64,000 bases of DNA from DATAEG01 sp963703085. Its GTDB lineage: Bacteria; Actinomycetota; Actinomycetes; Mycobacteriales; Jatrophihabitantaceae. Under the pieces are notes generated by a model. It was not told the DNA's origin and made no database searches. It saw nothing but the letters and a program-made list of their open reading frames with translations. A program made the position numbers and the translations under genes. Where the stretch lies: positions 1,488,001 to 1,552,000 of the forward strand of contig OY969789.1 of assembly GCA_963703085.1 (NCBI GenBank), given 5' to 3'. Positions 45,407-53,660 of this stretch are shown here, one piece after another; the stretch's first letter is position 1; the number at the start of each line of letters is the position of its first letter.

Positions 45407-46315
45407 GTGACGACACCGGTATCCGAGACGTTCGATGCGTCGGCCTGGCGACCGGTCGACGGGTTCGAGCTGACCGACCTCACCTACCACCGGCACGTGC
45501 ACCTGGGCGTCGTGCGCATCGCCTTCGACCGGCCGGAAGTGCGCAACGCCTTCCGCCCGGGGACGGTCGACGAGCTGTACCGCGCGCTGGACCATGCCCG
45601 GATGACGCCGGACGTGGGAGCGGTGCTGCTCACCGGCAACGGCCCGTCGCCCAAGGACGGCGGCTGGGCATTCTGCTCGGGCGGTGACCAGCGCATCCGC
45701 GGTCGGGACGGCTACCGCTATGCCGGTGGCGACACGGCCGAGTCGATCGACCCGGCCCAGTCCGGGCGGCTGCACATCCTCGAGGTACAACGGCTGATCC
45801 GCACCATGCCCAAGGTGGTGATCGCGCTGGTCGGCGGCTGGGCGGCCGGCGGCGGTCACTCGCTGCACGTGGTCTGCGATCTGACCATCGCCAGCCGCGA
45901 GCATGCCCGGTTCAAGCAGACCGACGCCGACGTGGGCAGCTTCGACGGCGGCTACGGATCTGCCTACCTGGCAAGGCAAACCGGGCAGAAGGTGGCCCGG
46001 GAGATCTTCTTCCTCGGCGCCGAGTACGACGCGCAGCGTGCCCTCGAGTTGCATGCGGTGAACGCGGTCGTCGGGCACGCCGACCTCGAACCGACCGGCA
46101 TCGACTGGGCCCGCACCATCCTCGGCAAGAGCCCGACGGCCATCCGGATGCTGAAGTTCGCGTTCAACCTCGCCGACGACGGGCTGATGGGCCAACAGGT
46201 GTTCGCCGGTGAAGCGACTCGGCTGGCCTACATGACCGACGAAGCGGTCGAAGGACGCGATGCGTTCCTGCAGAAGCGGCCGCCGGACTGGTCGCCGTTC
46301 CCGTACCACTTCTGA
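45407..46315 (+). CDS. menB: 1,4-Dihydroxy-2-naphthoyl-CoA synthase
   Basis: 302 residues. A crotonase-fold enzyme closing the naphthoate ring of menaquinone. It has IAFDRPEVRNAFRPGTVDEL, WAFCSGGDQRIRGRDGY, the oxyanion VIALVGGWAAGGGHSLHVVC, DADVGSFDGGYGSAYLARQ, GKSPTAIRMLKFAFN and the terminal KRPPDWSPFPYHF, all MenB signatures. It starts with GTG after a -10, apparently leaderless. The stop overlaps the menE start (TGATG). Confidence 0.96.
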   Translation: MTTPVSETFDASAWRPVDGFELTDLTYHRHVHLGVVRIAFDRPEVRNAFRPGTVDELYRALDHARMTPDVGAVLLTGNGPSPKDGGWAFCSGGDQRIRGRDGYRYAGGDTAESIDPAQSGRLHILEVQRLIRTMPKVVIALVGGWAAGGGHSLHVVCDLTIASREHARFKQTDADVGSFDGGYGSAYLARQTGQKVAREIFFLGAEYDAQRALELHAVNAVVGHADLEPTGIDWARTILGKSPTAIRMLKFAFNLADDGLMGQQVFAGEATRLAYMTDEAVEGRDAFLQKRPPDWSPFPYHF

Positions 46316-47409
46316 TGGCAAGCCTGCGCGTCGTCCCGCCCTGCTACGACGTGGTGCTGCCGGCGCTGCGCGACGCGTTGGCCGGTGACCGACCGGTGCT
46401 GGTGTCCGACGATCAACGCGCGATCGAGGCGGCGCTGCCCGACGAGCCGGTCGCTGCGGACATTGCGCTGCTGGTGGCGACCAGCGGTTCGACCGGTCGG
46501 CCCAAGGTGGTCGAACTCCCCCGCGCCGCTATCACCGCGTCCGGCCGGGGCACCGAGCAGGTGCTGGGCGGGCCGGGCCAGTGGCTGCTCGCATTGCCCT
46601 TGCATTACATCGCCGGCGTGCAGGTGCTGGCTCGATCGCTGCTGGCCGGGACAGAGCCGGTCCGCCTCGCTGGTCCGACGTTCACGCCGCACGCCTTCGC
46701 CACAGCGACCGAACGCCTGCACGGCCCACGCCGCTACGTATCGGTGGTCCCGACCCAGTTGCGCCGGCTGCTTGCCGACGGTGCCGGGCTGGCCGCGTTG
46801 CAGTCCTACGATGCGGTGCTCGTCGGCGGGGCGGCCACGCCACCGGCGCTGCTGCGTGCCGCGCTGTCCGCGGACGTCCGCGCCGTCGTCACGTACGGGA
46901 TGACCGAGACCGCCGGCGGGTGCGTCTACGACGGAACGCCGCTGCCTCAGGTGACTGTGCGCATCGACGCTGACGGCACCGTGCTGCTCGGCGGCGCGAC
47001 CCTGGCGCGTGGCTATCGCGGGGGCATCGCGCAGGATGCGTTCGCCGGTGCGGAGTTCCGCACCTCTGACCTCGGTCGGATCGCAGCCGATGGCAGGCTC
47101 ACCGTGCTCGGCCGGTCCGACGACGTCATCATCACCGGCGGCGTCAACGTCCACCCCTTGGCCGTGGAGGCAGTCCTCGCCCAGCAGATCGGCGTCGCGG
47201 ACTGCGCGGTGGCCGGCGTTCCCGACGACGAGTGGGGGCAGGCCGTGGTCGCCTGGGTGGTCGGGACCGCCTCGGCCGACGACTTGCGGGCTGCCGTTCG
47301 GGCCGAGCTCGGCGCCGCAGCCGTACCGAAGCAGGTACGGCACGTCGAGTCGATCCCCGTGACCGAAACGGGAAAGCCGGACCGACGCCGGCTGCGCGGC
47401 GCCGGCTGA
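46315..47409 (+). CDS. menE: o-Succinylbenzoate-CoA ligase
   Basis: 364 residues. An adenylate-forming enzyme activating o-succinylbenzoate with CoA, the substrate for MenB. It has LLVATSGSTGRPKVVELPR, YISxxP-type core pieces, TYGMTETAGGCVYDG, DLGRIAADGRLTVLGRSDDVI and ITGGVNVHPLAVEAVL, and the C-terminal TETGKPDRRRL with catalytic Lys. Short for the family (about 360 versus 450-500), as in many actinobacteria. The start overlaps the menB stop by one base. Confidence 0.93.
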   Translation: MASLRVVPPCYDVVLPALRDALAGDRPVLVSDDQRAIEAALPDEPVAADIALLVATSGSTGRPKVVELPRAAITASGRGTEQVLGGPGQWLLALPLHYIAGVQVLARSLLAGTEPVRLAGPTFTPHAFATATERLHGPRRYVSVVPTQLRRLLADGAGLAALQSYDAVLVGGAATPPALLRAALSADVRAVVTYGMTETAGGCVYDGTPLPQVTVRIDADGTVLLGGATLARGYRGGIAQDAFAGAEFRTSDLGRIAADGRLTVLGRSDDVIITGGVNVHPLAVEAVLAQQIGVADCAVAGVPDDEWGQAVVAWVVGTASADDLRAAVRAELGAAAVPKQVRHVESIPVTETGKPDRRRLRGAG

Positions 47410-47435
47410 TTCCGCCCTAGGCGAGTCGGGAGCGG

Positions 47436-48170
47436 CTAGGCCGGTTCCGGCTGGACCGCGCGGGCGCGTTCCGGCCGGCGTGCCCGACGCAGCCGGGACC
47501 GGGCGCCACCGCTGCTGTTGGCCCGCGCCACCGGCGACATCAGTTGGGTCGCCCCGGCGAGGAGCAAATCGACGACGATCGCCAGTACCGCGACCAGGAT
47601 GGCGCCGGCCACCAACTGCGGGTTGTCGCTGGTGGTCTGGCCGTCGATGACGAGCCGGCCCAGGCCGCCCTGCGACACGAGCGCGGCAAGCGTCGCGGTC
47701 GCGATCACGTTCGTCACCGCCGTGCGGACCCCGGCCAAGCTCAGCGGCAGCGCCAAGGGGAATTCGACCCGCAACGCGATCTGCACCGGCGACATGCCCA
47801 TGCCCCGGGCCGCGTCGACTGCGTCCTTGTCCGCCTCGCGCATCCCCACGTAGGTGTTGGTGATGATCGGCGGCAACGCCAGCAACACCAACGCGATGAT
47901 GGTGGGCCACTTGCTGCTGTAGCCGCGCGGCAACAGCTGCGAAGCAAGTCCGAGGAAGGCGATCGACGGCACCGCGCGGCCGACGTTCGACACGTTGATC
48001 GCCAGGAACCCGAGCCGGCCGCTGTGCCCGCAGGCGACCGCGATCGGCAGCGCGATGAGCAGTGCGATCACCATGCTGATGGCGGTGAACTGCAGATGCT
48101 CCACGATGCGGTGCAGGATGCCTTCGGAGCCCCACCAGTTCGCGCTGGTCGTCAGGTAGTCGAGGTTCAC
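47436..48170 (-). CDS. Osmoprotectant ABC transporter permease (second)
   Basis: 244 residues with six membrane segments. The EAA loop reads EADKDAVDAARGMGMSPVQIALRVEFPLALPLSLAGVR, the OpuC/ProW pattern. It starts with GTG overlapping the upstream permease stop by 4 bp. The C-terminal 25 residues are Arg-rich. With the other permease and the divergent ATPase it forms an uptake system for betaine-like solutes. It converges with menE. Confidence 0.9.
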   Translation of the reverse strand: MNLDYLTTSANWWGSEGILHRIVEHLQFTAISMVIALLIALPIAVACGHSGRLGFLAINVSNVGRAVPSIAFLGLASQLLPRGYSSKWPTIIALVLLALPPIITNTYVGMREADKDAVDAARGMGMSPVQIALRVEFPLALPLSLAGVRTAVTNVIATATLAALVSQGGLGRLVIDGQTTSDNPQLVAGAILVAVLAIVVDLLLAGATQLMSPVARANSSGGARSRLRRARRPERARAVQPEPA

Positions 48171-48904
48171 GCCAGTACCTCCGCGGCCCGATCGGGCTTT
48201 GCTGCGGCTCGGGTGCTGCGCTTGCTCGGTCCCCTCGACCACGGCGTGGCCAGCCAGCCGATCACCACGAACAGCACGTCGGCGATGACGGCCAACAGCA
48301 CCGCCAGCGCAGAACCGACGATCACCGCCGTGGGGAACTGCTGCTGCATGCCTTGGGTGATGATCAGATCGCCCAGGCCGCCCTGCGTCACCAGCGCGGC
48401 GAAGGTGGCCAGTCCGACCGTGGTCACGGTGGCGATCCGCAGACCCGCGATGATGCTCGGCAGGGCCAGCGGCAGTTCGACGCGGACCAGCATCTGCATC
48501 GACGACAGACCCATCCCGCGAGCCGCTTCCCGCACATCCGGGCTCACCTGCTCCAGCCCGGTGATGATGTTGCGGATCAGGATCAGCAGCGTGTAGCTGA
48601 CCAGCACGATCTCGATGGTGCTTCGGGTGATGTACCCGGTGTACGGGCCGAGCAGGAACAGCGCGGCGATACCGGGGATCGTGTATAGCACGCTGGCTAC
48701 CCCGAGGACCGGCCCTTGCAGCCAGCGAAACCTGCGCAGCAGCACCGCGATCGGCAGAGACAGCAGAAAGCCGATCAGCACGGCCTCGACGGTCAGGCTG
48801 ATGTGCTCCTGGAAGGCGGTACTGATCGTGTCGGAGTTTTCGTGAACCCAGTCCCAGTCGAAGAGCTGCTGACCGGCCGGCAGCGCGAGCACGATGTCGC
48901 TCAT
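48167..48904 (-). CDS. Osmoprotectant ABC transporter permease (first)
   Basis: 245 residues with about six membrane segments. It has IGFLLSLPIAVLLRR, the substrate-interacting YTIPGIAALFLLGPYTGYI typical of OpuCB/OpuCD, and an EAA loop DVREAARGMGLSSMQMLVRVELPLALPSIIAGLR. It starts with ATG 6 nt after TAGGCT, so probably leaderless, and overlaps the second permease by 4 bp. Divergent from the ATPase. Confidence 0.91.
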   Translation of the reverse strand: MSDIVLALPAGQQLFDWDWVHENSDTISTAFQEHISLTVEAVLIGFLLSLPIAVLLRRFRWLQGPVLGVASVLYTIPGIAALFLLGPYTGYITRSTIEIVLVSYTLLILIRNIITGLEQVSPDVREAARGMGLSSMQMLVRVELPLALPSIIAGLRIATVTTVGLATFAALVTQGGLGDLIITQGMQQQFPTAVIVGSALAVLLAVIADVLFVVIGWLATPWSRGPSKRSTRAAAKPDRAAEVLA

Positions 48905-48910
48905 GTCGCT

Positions 48911-48916
48911 AGCCTA
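48911..48916 (-). promoter_or_regulatory. Probable -10 of the permease genes (leaderless)
   Basis: TAGGCT on the minus strand ends 6 nt before the ATG at 48904. Confidence 0.45.
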
Positions 48917-48975
48917 GGTCGGATGCCCGACGACGGGCCATCGGTCCTTCCCGACAAGCGGAGCGAGTGCCGGAC

Positions 48976-49006
48976 CCTCCTGGGAGCCGGCTGCGCGTCC
49001 AGGAGG
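48976..49006 (+). promoter_or_regulatory. Hairpin that would hide the ATPase ribosome-binding site
   Basis: CCTCCTGG (48976-48983) pairs perfectly with CCAGGAGG (48999-49006), which contains the Shine-Dalgarno AGGAGG of the ATPase gene starting at 49018. The loop is 15 nt. It could modulate translation. Confidence 0.5.
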
Positions 49007-49017
49007 AGTGGCACCCG

Positions 49018-50169
49018 GTGAACGCTACCCCCGACACGATGATCCGGCTGGACGCGCTGGCGAAGCGGTATCCCGACGGGACAACGGCCGTGCACGACCT
49101 CACCATGGACATGCCGCGCGGCGAGATCTCCATGCTGGTCGGCCCGTCCGGCTGCGGCAAGACCACCACGATGAAGATGATCAACCGGCTCATCGAACCC
49201 ACCTCGGGCACGATCCTGCTCGACGGCGACGATGTCACGCACGGCGATCCGGTGCGGCTGCGTCGCGACATCGGGTACGTGATCCAGAACGTCGGACTGT
49301 TCCCGCACCGCACGATCGCGCAGAACATCGCCACCGTGCCCGGCCTGGTCGGCTGGGACAAGAAGCGCACGGCGACTCGGGTGAACGAGCTGCTGGAGCT
49401 GGTCAGCCTCGACCCGAAGACCTTCGCCAAGCGCTATCCGCACCAGCTCTCCGGCGGGCAGCGCCAGCGCGTCGGCGTCGCCCGCGCGCTGGCAGTCGAC
49501 CCGAAGGTGTTGCTGATGGACGAGCCGTTCTCGGCCATCGATCCGATCGCCCGCGACCGGCTGCAAGGCGAGTTCCTGCGGCTGCAGGCCGAGGTGCAGA
49601 AGACGATCGTGTTCGTCACCCACGACATCGAAGAAGCGGTCCGGGTCGGCGACAAGATCGCCGTGCTCTCCCAGGGTGGTCATCTCGAGCAGTACGCCGA
49701 CCCGGCGACCTTGCTCGGCTCGCCGGCCAACGATTTCGTCGCCGACTTCGTCGGATCGGACCGCGGCCTGAAGCGGCTGGCGGTCACTCCGATCACCGTC
49801 GAGGATCTCGAGGTACCGCCGACGGTGCACCTCGGCGACACGCTGGCGCAGGCCCGGGAGTCGATGGACCGAGCGGGCGCGCGCTGGGCGGTGGTGGTCG
49901 ACGATGCGGAGTCGCTGCACGGCTGGCTGGCCAAGCAAAGCGCGACGGGCACCGGCGACGTGGCCGGCCAGGCGCGCCGGATGGAGGCGTGGGTGCCCAA
50001 GGACGCGTCGCTCAAGCAAGCCTTCGCCACGATGCTGCAGCAGGACGCCGGCTGGGTCGCGGTCCTGGACGGCGACCGGTTGCTCGGCGTGCTCACCCCG
50101 GAGTCGTTGCACGCCGCCCTGCGGCATTCCGTCGAGGACGTCGAACCGGAGACCGCCGGCGCGGTCTGA
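49018..50169 (+). CDS. Osmoprotectant ABC transporter ATP-binding protein with CBS domains
   Basis: 383 residues. ATPase of OpuCA/ProV type: Walker A GPSGCGKTT, GYVIQNVGLFPHRTIAQNIA, signature LSGGQRQRVGVARAL, Walker B VLLMDEPFSAIDPIARDRLQ, FVTHDIEEAVRVGDKIA. The C-terminal 120 residues form a CBS pair, the osmosensing part in relatives. The GTG at 49018 was chosen because AGGAGG lies 11 nt upstream; the frame is also open from an ATG-like start at 48967. Divergent from its two permeases. Confidence 0.94.
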   Translation: MNATPDTMIRLDALAKRYPDGTTAVHDLTMDMPRGEISMLVGPSGCGKTTTMKMINRLIEPTSGTILLDGDDVTHGDPVRLRRDIGYVIQNVGLFPHRTIAQNIATVPGLVGWDKKRTATRVNELLELVSLDPKTFAKRYPHQLSGGQRQRVGVARALAVDPKVLLMDEPFSAIDPIARDRLQGEFLRLQAEVQKTIVFVTHDIEEAVRVGDKIAVLSQGGHLEQYADPATLLGSPANDFVADFVGSDRGLKRLAVTPITVEDLEVPPTVHLGDTLAQARESMDRAGARWAVVVDDAESLHGWLAKQSATGTGDVAGQARRMEAWVPKDASLKQAFATMLQQDAGWVAVLDGDRLLGVLTPESLHAALRHSVEDVEPETAGAV

Positions 50170-50222
50170 CCGATCCCGACGCGTACTCGCAATGCCGGGC
50201 TGCTGCCCGGAACTCGGGTGGC

Positions 50223-50714
50223 TCACGCCAGCGTGATCGGCGCATTCGGCGGCCCGGCGCTGAGCAACTCCGCCAGGTCGCGGGGCAGCGTCCGCGGGGC
50301 GAACAGCTCCTCGCCGTGGTAACCGCTGAGCTCCTGCGTCGGCCACCACCGGAAGCCGGAGATGTTCTCGGCAGCGAGCTGACCCGCGCTGAAGTGGCTC
50401 GCCGGGACGAATGAGTCGGTGCGCACGAGGAAGTAGTCGTTGACGATCCCGTCGTAGCCGGCGACGTGACCGGCCTCGATGACTTCGTGATGCCAGACAT
50501 GAGGCGGCTCGCCGTCGAGGTCGAGACCGACCTCTTCGAGCAGTTCGCGACGCAGCGCATGCCGCAGCGTCTCGCCCGGCTCGACCCCACCGCCGGGGGC
50601 AGCCCAGACGACCGGGCCGCCTTCGTGGGTCAGATCGATACGGCACAGCAGCAACCGATCGTCGCGGTCGACGATCAGCGCACGGGCGGAATGCCGCAGC
50701 CGCGGGTCAGCCAT
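50223..50714 (-). CDS. NUDIX hydrolase
   Basis: 163 residues. The Nudix box is complete: GGGVEPGETLRHALRRELLEEVG, matching GX5EX7REUXEEXGU. It begins RLRHSARALIVDRDDRLLLC and has WWPTQEL before the end. It should hydrolyse a nucleoside diphosphate-linked substrate, unidentified. ATG 7 nt after TAGCCT, so probably leaderless. Confidence 0.9.
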   Translation of the reverse strand: MADPRLRHSARALIVDRDDRLLLCRIDLTHEGGPVVWAAPGGGVEPGETLRHALRRELLEEVGLDLDGEPPHVWHHEVIEAGHVAGYDGIVNDYFLVRTDSFVPASHFSAGQLAAENISGFRWWPTQELSGYHGEELFAPRTLPRDLAELLSAGPPNAPITLA

Positions 50715-50721
50715 TCGCAGC

Positions 50722-50727
50722 AGGCTA
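50722..50727 (-). promoter_or_regulatory. Probable -10 of the NUDIX gene (leaderless)
   Basis: TAGCCT on the minus strand ends 7 nt before the ATG at 50714. Confidence 0.45.
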
Positions 50728-50758
50728 CCGAGCTCGCTCGGCGATGGGTTCCGCTGCC

Positions 50759-51388
50759 CTAGGCGTGCTCAGTCGCGAGCTTCGCGCTGAAGCCGAGCAG
50801 GGCCAGCCCGGTGGTCGCGTCCAGACCGCGGCGCACCCGACGCCGGGCGAGCACGGTCCGGGCCTGGTGCAGGAAGGTGACCAGCACGAACAGGTAGCCG
50901 AGGCCGAGCGTGGCATGACTCACCGCATAGGTCAGCAACACCGGAATGCCGGAGTCACGGCCCAGGAACTGCGGCAGCACCGCAAGGTAGAACACCAGCA
51001 CCTTCGGGTTGGTGATGTTGGACAGAAAGCCCTGCCGCCACCCGGCGATCGCCTGGGTTGCGCTTCGCTCGCCGCCGTCCGACGCCGACGGATAGTCGCC
51101 GCGAACGGCCGAACGCAGTGCCTGCACCGCGAGGAAGACCAGGTAGCCGATGCCTGCCCACTTGATCGCCTGGAACAGTGGCTCGACTCGCACCACCACG
51201 GCGCCGAGGCCGGCCGCTGCCGCCGCGCCCTGCAGCAGGTTCGAGCTGCCCACCCCCAACGACGTCCACACCCCGCGCCGTCTGCCACCGACCAGTGTGT
51301 TTCTGGTGACGACCGCGAAGTCCGGTCCCGGAATGAGGATCAGCACGACCGCGAAGACCAGGAACGACCCGTAGCTCGACCAGTTCAC
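50759..51388 (-). CDS. LysE family translocator
   Basis: 209 residues with five to six membrane segments. The N-terminal LILIPGPDFAVVTRNTLVGGRRRGVWTSLGV is the LysE/RhtB signature, and GFLSNITNPKVLVFYLAVLPQFL is the second conserved block. Members export amino acids such as lysine, threonine or homoserine, or related small molecules; the substrate is not deducible. GTG start with AGAGGG upstream. No regulator is adjacent. Confidence 0.9.
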   Translation of the reverse strand: MNWSSYGSFLVFAVVLILIPGPDFAVVTRNTLVGGRRRGVWTSLGVGSSNLLQGAAAAAGLGAVVVRVEPLFQAIKWAGIGYLVFLAVQALRSAVRGDYPSASDGGERSATQAIAGWRQGFLSNITNPKVLVFYLAVLPQFLGRDSGIPVLLTYAVSHATLGLGYLFVLVTFLHQARTVLARRRVRRGLDATTGLALLGFSAKLATEHA

Positions 51389-51433
51389 GCCCTCTACCTT
51401 GCCATCCGATGCTGCGCCTGCGCTGCCGCCGGT

Positions 51434-51889
51434 CTACTTCTCCCGGTCAGCGTTGGGATCGATGGCGGCGCGCTCGAGGAGCAGACCGGCGACGATGAGA
51501 GCGGCCGCGGCAACGGCCAGCACAATGCCCACGAAGGTGTCGTGGCCGGCCGCCTTGACCCGCCCGGCGTCCGGGACGACGCGCACCAGGATGCCCGCGG
51601 CGGCGCCCAGCACCGCGGCGCCTACGACGGCGGATGCCTTGCCCAATGCGGCGCAGCGGGCGATGCTCAGCGCCGACATCAACCGCGCGCCGGGTCGGTG
51701 CCCGATCGCCGCAGCCACCCGACGCGCGACCACGAACTCCGCGACAGCCAATGCGGCCAGCGGAAGCGGCGTGACCAACTGCAGCGGAGGGATCGACTCG
51801 TAGGAATGCCGCAGCAGGACATACACCGAGATCGCGATGATGCCGAACGGCACCGCGAGATCACCCGACTGGGTGCGCCGCATCTTCAT
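51434..51889 (-). CDS. DUF3180 membrane protein
   Basis: 151 residues with four membrane segments (VPFGIIAISVYVLL, LVTPLPLAALAVAEFVVA, AALGKASAVVGAAVLGAAAG, GIVLAVAAAALIVAGLLL). It contains ARRVAAAIGHRPGARLMSALSIARCAALGKASA, characteristic of DUF3180. It regularly follows folK in actinobacteria; the function is unknown. ATG overlaps the folK stop (ATGA). Last gene of the ftsH-fol operon. Confidence 0.9.
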   Translation of the reverse strand: MKMRRTQSGDLAVPFGIIAISVYVLLRHSYESIPPLQLVTPLPLAALAVAEFVVARRVAAAIGHRPGARLMSALSIARCAALGKASAVVGAAVLGAAAGILVRVVPDAGRVKAAGHDTFVGIVLAVAAAALIVAGLLLERAAIDPNADREK

Positions 51890-52407
51890 TGCAGGCTCAT
51901 CCCGGGTTGCTCGACCACGCCGGCGACCTCGTCCGGGGACAGTCCGGCGAGCAGAACATCGACCCGGCCGAGTCCGTCGAGCTGTGCGTCCGGGTCGGCG
52001 GCCAGCCACGGCACCAGCACGAACGCCCGTTCCGCGGCGCGCGGGTGCGGCAGCGTCAAGTCCCGGTCGGTCAAGTGCACTCCGGGCACCGAGATGACGT
52101 CGACGTCGAGGGTGCGCGGGCCCCACCGCACCGCTCGGGTGCGCCCGGCCGCGTCTTCGGCACCGTGCGCGCGCGCCAACCAGTCCGCCGCCGACGCCGT
52201 CGGGTCGTCGACCAGCAGCACCGCATTGAGGAACGGCCCCTGCTCGACCGGGCCCCACGGAGGTGTCTCATACACCGGCGACGCGGCGACCAGCCACCGG
52301 CGCAGCACGTCGACGGCGCTGCGCAGGTGCTGCAGGCGGTCGCCCAGATTCGATCCGATCGACAGCACTGCGGAGCTCACCGCGCAGTCCACCATCGATG
52401 AGCGCAC
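51886..52407 (-). CDS. folK: 2-Amino-4-hydroxy-6-hydroxymethyldihydropteridine diphosphokinase
   Basis: 173 residues. It pyrophosphorylates the pterin before FolP. It has LSIGSNLGDRLQHLRSAV, SPVYETPPWGPVEQGPFLNAV, VRWGPRTLDVDVISV with the magnesium-binding Asp pair, and LPHPRAAERAFVLVPW. Start taken as ATG 52407; a second Met is four codons later. Ten bp downstream of folB. Confidence 0.95.
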   Translation of the reverse strand: MRSSMVDCAVSSAVLSIGSNLGDRLQHLRSAVDVLRRWLVAASPVYETPPWGPVEQGPFLNAVLLVDDPTASAADWLARAHGAEDAAGRTRAVRWGPRTLDVDVISVPGVHLTDRDLTLPHPRAAERAFVLVPWLAADPDAQLDGLGRVDVLLAGLSPDEVAGVVEQPGMSLQ

Positions 52408-52417
52408 TGCCTTTTGG

Positions 52418-52786
52418 TCATTGCCGGTCCCGGCGGATCGTCACGCTCACGTCGGCGAACTCGTGCGGGATCGGCGCCTGCGGTTTGTGCACCGTCACCG
52501 TCGCCGCATGCACCCGGGAGTCAGCGAGGCAGCAGCTCAGCAGCCGGTCCGCCAGCGTCTCCAGCAGATTCACCGGGGCACCGGTCAGCACGGCCACCAA
52601 CGCCTCGGCGAGTTCCCCGTAGTGCACCGTGTCGGCGACGTCGTCACTGGCGGCCGCCGGCGCGGTGTCCAGTTCGAGTACCGCATCGACGACGAACTCC
52701 TGGCCGTCGCGGCGCTCGCCCGGGTAGACGCCGTGATAGCCGAATGCCCGCAGCCCGGTCAGCTCGATCCGGTCAGCCTGATTCAT
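52418..52786 (-). CDS. folB: Dihydroneopterin aldolase
   Basis: 122 residues. It cleaves dihydroneopterin to the hydroxymethyl pterin. It has DRIELTGLRAFGYHGVYPGERRDGQEFVVDAVLEL with the conserved YHGV and E, HYGELAEALVAVLTG, ETLADRLL and TVHKPQAPIPHEFADVSVTI. The ATG overlaps the folP stop by 14 bp. Standard length. Confidence 0.95.
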   Translation of the reverse strand: MNQADRIELTGLRAFGYHGVYPGERRDGQEFVVDAVLELDTAPAAASDDVADTVHYGELAEALVAVLTGAPVNLLETLADRLLSCCLADSRVHAATVTVHKPQAPIPHEFADVSVTIRRDRQ

Positions 52787-53657
52787 TGCTGGCTCCGCCG
52801 GCGGTGCTCGTGCCCTGCGCCCGTTCCTGCTGAATGCGGCCGATGACGGTGGCGGCGTCCACGCTGGCCACCACGTCGTGCACCCGAACCCCCCAGACGC
52901 CCTGCTCAGCACAGAAGGCGGTGAGCGCGGTGGTTGCGTCCTCCCGCTGGTCGACTGGTCGAGGGGTGTCGTCGTCAATGGCGAGCAGCCGGCCCAGGAA
53001 GGACTTGCGCGAGGCCGCGACGAGCACCGGATACCCCAGCGCGGTGAAGGCATCCAGATGCGCCAGCAGCGCCCAGTCGTGTGCCGGCTTCTTCGCGAAG
53101 CCAAGACCGGGGTCCACCACGAGCTGGGCCTCGGTGACGCCGGCGGCGAGCGCCGCGTCGATCCGCTCGGTCAGCTCGCTGCGGACCTCGGCCACCACGT
53201 CGTCGTAGTGCGCCAGCTGTCGCATGGTCGAACTGTGCCCGCGCCAGTGCATCAGCACCCAGGGACACCCGGCATCGCGCACCACCCGGGCCATGTCCGC
53301 GTCGGCGAGCCCGCCGGAGACGTCGTTGACGACTCGCGCCCCGGCAGACAGCGCCGCCTCTGCGACCGCGGCCCGAGAAGTATCGACGCTGAGCGGCACC
53401 CCGGCCGCAGCGAGCGCCTCGATGACCGGGACGACGCGCTCCCGCTCCACCTCGGCATCGACTCTGGCTGCTCCGGGACGGGTCGACTCGCCGCCCACGT
53501 CGATGAGGTCAGCCCCGGCGCCGTGCATCTCGATGCCGTGCGCCACGGCCGCGTCGAGGCTGTCCCAGCGACCGCCGTCGGAGAACGAATCGGGTGTCAC
53601 GTTCAGCACCCCGACCACCACTATCCGGTCGTCCCGGAACGGCAGCCCCGCAGCCAC
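52773..53657 (-). CDS. folP: Dihydropteroate synthase
   Basis: 294 residues. It joins the pterin to p-aminobenzoate; the sulfonamide target. It has VVGVLNVTPDSFSDGG, DLIDVGGESTRPGA, PLSVDTSRAAVAEAAL, VNDVSGGLADADMARVV, LVVDPGLGFAKKPAHDWALL and VAASRKSFLG. It starts with GTG 3 nt after the folE stop. The C-terminal end VHDVVASVDAATVIGRIQ is normal, followed by a short low-complexity tail. Confidence 0.96.
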   Translation of the reverse strand: MAAGLPFRDDRIVVVGVLNVTPDSFSDGGRWDSLDAAVAHGIEMHGAGADLIDVGGESTRPGAARVDAEVERERVVPVIEALAAAGVPLSVDTSRAAVAEAALSAGARVVNDVSGGLADADMARVVRDAGCPWVLMHWRGHSSTMRQLAHYDDVVAEVRSELTERIDAALAAGVTEAQLVVDPGLGFAKKPAHDWALLAHLDAFTALGYPVLVAASRKSFLGRLLAIDDDTPRPVDQREDATTALTAFCAEQGVWGVRVHDVVASVDAATVIGRIQQERAQGTSTAGGASNESG

Positions 53658-53660
53658 CCG

